A DNA stretch of 64,000 nt from Telmatactis stephensoni (taxonomy: Eukaryota; Cnidaria; Anthozoa; Actiniaria; Isophelliidae). The stretch lies in contig JALIZF010001889.1 of assembly GCA_029948255.1 (NCBI GenBank), positions 930,001 to 994,000 on the forward strand, read 5' to 3'. Position numbers and translations under genes: made by a program. Of this stretch, positions 60,688 to 64,000 are shown piece by piece. The stretch's first letter is position 1. Each line of letters begins with the position of its first letter. The notes under the pieces were generated by a model. That model was given only the letters and a program-made list of their open reading frames with translations. It ran no database searches and was not told where the DNA came from.

Positions 60688-62592
60688 ATGAAGTCTTGGC
60701 TTTGGGTCTTCACTTTTCTTCTTATTTGCACTTGTTTAGAAGGTGGGTTATAATGCATTTTGTTCAAAAGAAGAGTAGTTTACTAGGTTATTAGTGATTA
60801 TGATGCACTAGCTGATTAACTTGTTTTGCTAGTCTCAGATTACGCAGAAAGGTAGTGCTAAATATAAAAAGGCTGTTGCATAAGAGATAAATATTTCTGA
60901 TCAATGACCAGTCCGCTTTCGCAACTGCCTTATTAGCTTGTTCTCCGAAGCCTGCAGAGTTCTGTCGTGGTGAGTTCTGTCGGTAAAAGAGTATGTAGTG
61001 AGGAATTCAATAATCATAATTACTTATCATGATTATTATTTTTCTATCAAAGGTCTACGTAACAAGCATGAAAGAAGAAAAATTAAAAATCCAAGAAACT
61101 GCAAAAACCAAACTCTCGCAAAAGAAACGTCACGTACCGAAAAAGCCAACAAATCCAAGGGGCCTTCTATTGGAATGTTTTCATTGAATTTGAAGAAATC
61201 GAAACATCCAAAAACAAAAAAGACACCAACACGAAATAAAAGAAAAGACAGAAATAAAGTTTCAAAACTTTTAAAAGAATTTAAAAAATGTATGCTTGTC
61301 TATAAACGAGCAGAACACTGTAAAAGGAAAAGCAAAATCTATCAGCAAAAAGGCGATGATCTGGCCCAAGAAGATGTTGCCTGCTTTGGAAAAGATGTTG
61401 TTGAACAAACTGAATGGGGCATCGGACGCCGGATACGATAACTTTGAAAACCCAGGTTCAAGTGTAGATAGTAGTGATTACGCTGATAACTGGGACAGCG
61501 TCAAGCCCTCACACCATTCAAGTCATGACAAATTTAATGGAATGGACGTGGTGCCTTTGCTAAAGATGCTGAAGGAAAAAGTTGGTGAGTCATCGCCCTT
61601 TGATTCGAACAGCTTTACTGGCACTCCGTCAAATCAGGGTGCAAGCAAGCAGTATTTAACAAAGCTCCTAATAAACCAGGCATTAGGAAAGCCTGACAAA
61701 GGCTCAGTCATGAAGGACATGATGCAAGAATTTTACCTTGCCAATGGAAACGACAGAAGTGGACAACTAGCACGCGAAGCATTCAATGAACTTTTGGGCC
61801 ATAACAATCTGGTAAGAGCCAACAGTGAGATGGAGGCAGAGAATTCCGACGTTAACATTGGAGCTACACCTGCTGATTCTCAGATCGGAAGAATGACCAT
61901 GCCTGAGAGAACCCAAAGCTTTGCCTCTCAGGGTGGTGGCCAAGGTTTTCAAGGAACGGCAAGTGATGTTGTCCAAGCTCAAGAGTTACCAAATGGTAAG
62001 ATCGCACCAATGAATCAGCCAGTTGGGATGGGATCAATGGGATCAATGATGTTCAGATCTAACATGCAGCAAATGATGCCACAAACAGATAGTGTTAACC
62101 CCACGACTAGAATGCTCCAGAGTGAGACAATTTCTAATATGCCGGCTTTAGCAGGTCAAGTCATGCAGAATCAATTGCCAACGGCTATTGCTGCCATGCC
62201 CGAAGCGCAAACAAGATCCACTGCATACGAAAGAAACAATAATCTTGTTTTCGAGGAAGAAGCAGAAAATGCAGCGAGGGGCATCAAACCTCCGCCTTTT
62301 GCAACGTCAAACTCTTATTATGCCGCCGGAAGCGAGATGAGCCTGAACGCTGATTACAAGTCACAACCAGAAATCAATACAACACCTAATGGTATGAGTA
62401 TGCAGAGTAGCAGATACTGGCAATGGTATTGAATATGCCGCGTTTGTGCCTGGATATTCCATTGGTCAACAGGTACTTGCTGCAAGAAGAAACGACTTGC
62501 CGATGAAACATAAACGACATAAAAACACTGCTAAAGCACCCATGCGCTCCAAAGATCTCCCTAAACCACACGAGAAAAATTCCAAAGTATAA
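60688..62592 (+). CDS. Secreted array gene 4, with two reading-frame breaks
   Basis: Exon 1 (60688-60742) is a signal peptide (WLWVFTFLLICTCL), phase 1. Exon 2 starts at 61053 and opens with a Lys/Arg-rich part. This first frame stops at 61441. A second frame, open from 61275 to 62432, carries the more plausible continuation: ALEKMLLNKLNGASD, then Asp/Ser-rich, then Met/Gln/Asn-rich (MGSMGSMMFRSNMQQMMPQ). A third frame, open from 62398 to the TAA at 62590, carries a plausible C-terminus (YAAFVPGYSIGQQV, then a His/Lys-rich tail like its neighbours). Single-base indels at about 61275-61440 and 62398-62430 would explain both breaks; a 6-A run at 61283 is a suspect. It is either an assembly error or a recent pseudogene. 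AATAAA lies at 62800. Confidence 0.65.
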
Positions 62593-63154
62593 GAAGATCT
62601 GTAAACTTTATGGTAATTTGAATCCCTCGAGATGAATTTTATCAGTGACAAATAAGGGGATTGTTTATTCCCAGGAAAAATGAGGTCACAATTAGCTCGG
62701 AGTAGTCATTCATTAACGTCCAAAATTACCAATATTATGTCAGAGCAGTAAATGAATGTTCACAGATTGCTTACTTTTGACAGTATAGTGAAGTGGGTGA
62801 ATAAAGCATTCTTCTTGCTAATATATAATCTTTTTCTTAGAAAAGAAATAAAGTGATTGATGGCTGACAACATATTCAATATATATCTTAATTTAGGGCT
62901 CACTAAATTGACGAATGATGACATGATAGATAAGATAGTGATTAGTGTCAACTGTGTGCAAGGCAGGATGATTTGCACCTTTTAACAGCGATCCATAGTT
63001 GTAAATATTTCAATTGGAAATCAAATGAAATTTTAAAAATCTCCCGTTCTGGGAAGCCAGACGTACACACACAATATAAATAGATGAGAGAAAATAGGCA
63101 ACGTAATAAAGCACAAGGTTAGCCTGGTGGAGTTATGCTGTCAATATATTTTGT
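62593..63154. other. 3' flank of the array
   Basis: This holds two AATAAA hexamers (62800-62805 and 62847-62852) downstream of array gene 4. No further exon with a signal peptide is seen. Confidence 0.5.
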
Positions 63155-63355
63155 CAAGAGACCATAATACTAAGAGAGCGAAACTCAGTATTGATGTCTG
63201 TGCGATGTTCTTGGCGGCTAAGGCTATTTTTAGTAACTTCGCCATCGCGCGCGCAAGGCTCTCAAACAATAGAATTTAAATGCTGAAAACAAACGGTCCC
63301 GTCTGCGCGCACGTTAAAAATCAATTTCTATTGTTTGAAAGCTTTCGAGAGAGAT
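63155..63355. mobile_element. Palindromic MITE (family A), truncated copy
   Basis: It starts CAAGAGACCATAATACTAAG, identical to the element at 16983. It covers the left arm and centre; the right arm is missing. Confidence 0.8.
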
Positions 63356-63384
63356 TTTGTTTAGAATCTCGTTGCACACCATGC

Positions 63385-64000
63385 AGTAATGTAATGTAAA
63401 CTTTATTTAAGCAGAGTAGCCCATTCAGCTACATAGCTGGTATCGAGAGGGGTCCCTGCTAAACTATATAAATGCTTATAATATAATAAAAATATTCCAT
63501 AAAAATATTATAGTAACTATATATAATCTAAATATAAAATTACATCCTAGTACAATTAATACTAATTCTTAAATAATAATCGTATTATATAAAACCTAAC
63601 AATAATGATACTAATTAATGAGAAAAAATCTTTAGCTTGCTTTTTAAAACTAGATAGAGATGTGCTGGTGTGTTGAATCTCATTGTCTATGGAATGTTCT
63701 ATTTTTTGTCTAGTTCCAAAGAGCATCCATTTAGTCCTTACTTTGATTAAGCACCAATCTGATATTAGCTAACCATTTCGCTACATGCACGATTGAGATC
63801 GTCTTGAAATGTTGCTTTATAATGGTTGCACTCAATCGAGTGAAATATATGACTGTATCGTCAGCATACATAATTATTGATTTTTTTTAGTAAGGATTGC
63901 GGCATATCATTTATACACATCAGGAACAGAATAGGACCCAGAATGGACCCTTGGGGGACACCATGGTCCGTTGGAATACTGGATAATAACTCTTTGTCAT
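63385..64000 (-). mobile_element. Decayed LINE, reverse transcriptase fragment and 3' end
   Basis: On the minus strand, 64000 down to about 63830 encodes the reverse transcriptase block GVPQGSILGPILF. A little further, in another frame, comes ADDTVIYF, part of the (F/Y)xDD active-site motif. Stops and frame shifts break it, so it is inactive. The AT-rich part down to about 63390 would be its 3' end. It belongs to a non-LTR retrotransposon of the Jockey/CR1 kind; the 5' part is beyond the window. Confidence 0.8.

Overview
This is animal nuclear DNA: AT-rich, with genes split by short GT-AG introns, many miniature inverted-repeat transposons (MITEs), tRNA-derived SINEs, one intact tRNA gene and one LINE remnant. 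Gene content and repeat style fit a non-vertebrate metazoan, most plausibly a cnidarian such as a coral or anemone. That placement is inference; nothing in the window proves it.

Left third (1-16.3 kb): a divergent pair of conserved genes, CFAP410 (ciliary leucine-rich-repeat protein, minus strand, running off the left edge) and ATXN7L3/SGF11 (SAGA deubiquitinase-module subunit, plus strand), shares a promoter of about 0.55 kb. Several MITEs sit in their introns, including a 1.4-kb element with a 9-bp target duplication. A three-exon gene for a 99-aa cysteine-rich, probably zinc-binding protein follows on the minus strand.

Middle (16-36 kb): two minus-strand secreted-protein genes, one encoding a large His/Gly-rich protein and one a 97-aa protein. 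Both have a short signal-peptide exon that ends in phase 1. Around them are MITEs, an intact tRNA-Arg(ACG), a broken tRNA-Lys-like sequence, and a 4.6-kb element with CACTG termini that carries a second, nested CACTG element.

36-47 kb: a segmental duplication. Each copy carries a three-exon minus-strand gene for a secreted DNA/RNA non-specific endonuclease of the beta-beta-alpha metal (EndoG-like) type, with the same AAAAG microsatellite inside the presumed 5'-UTR intron.

Right end (48-62.6 kb), the most unusual part: four plus-strand genes in tandem. Each has a signal-peptide exon of 55-67 coding bases ending in phase 1, then one long exon encoding a low-complexity secreted protein rich in Met, Asn, Gly, Gln, Lys or His. 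I recognise no family. They look like a lineage-specific array of secreted matrix, mucus or structural proteins. The fourth copy has two reading-frame breaks. A near-perfect 427-bp tandem duplication lies upstream of the array. The window ends in a MITE fragment and a decayed LINE reverse transcriptase.
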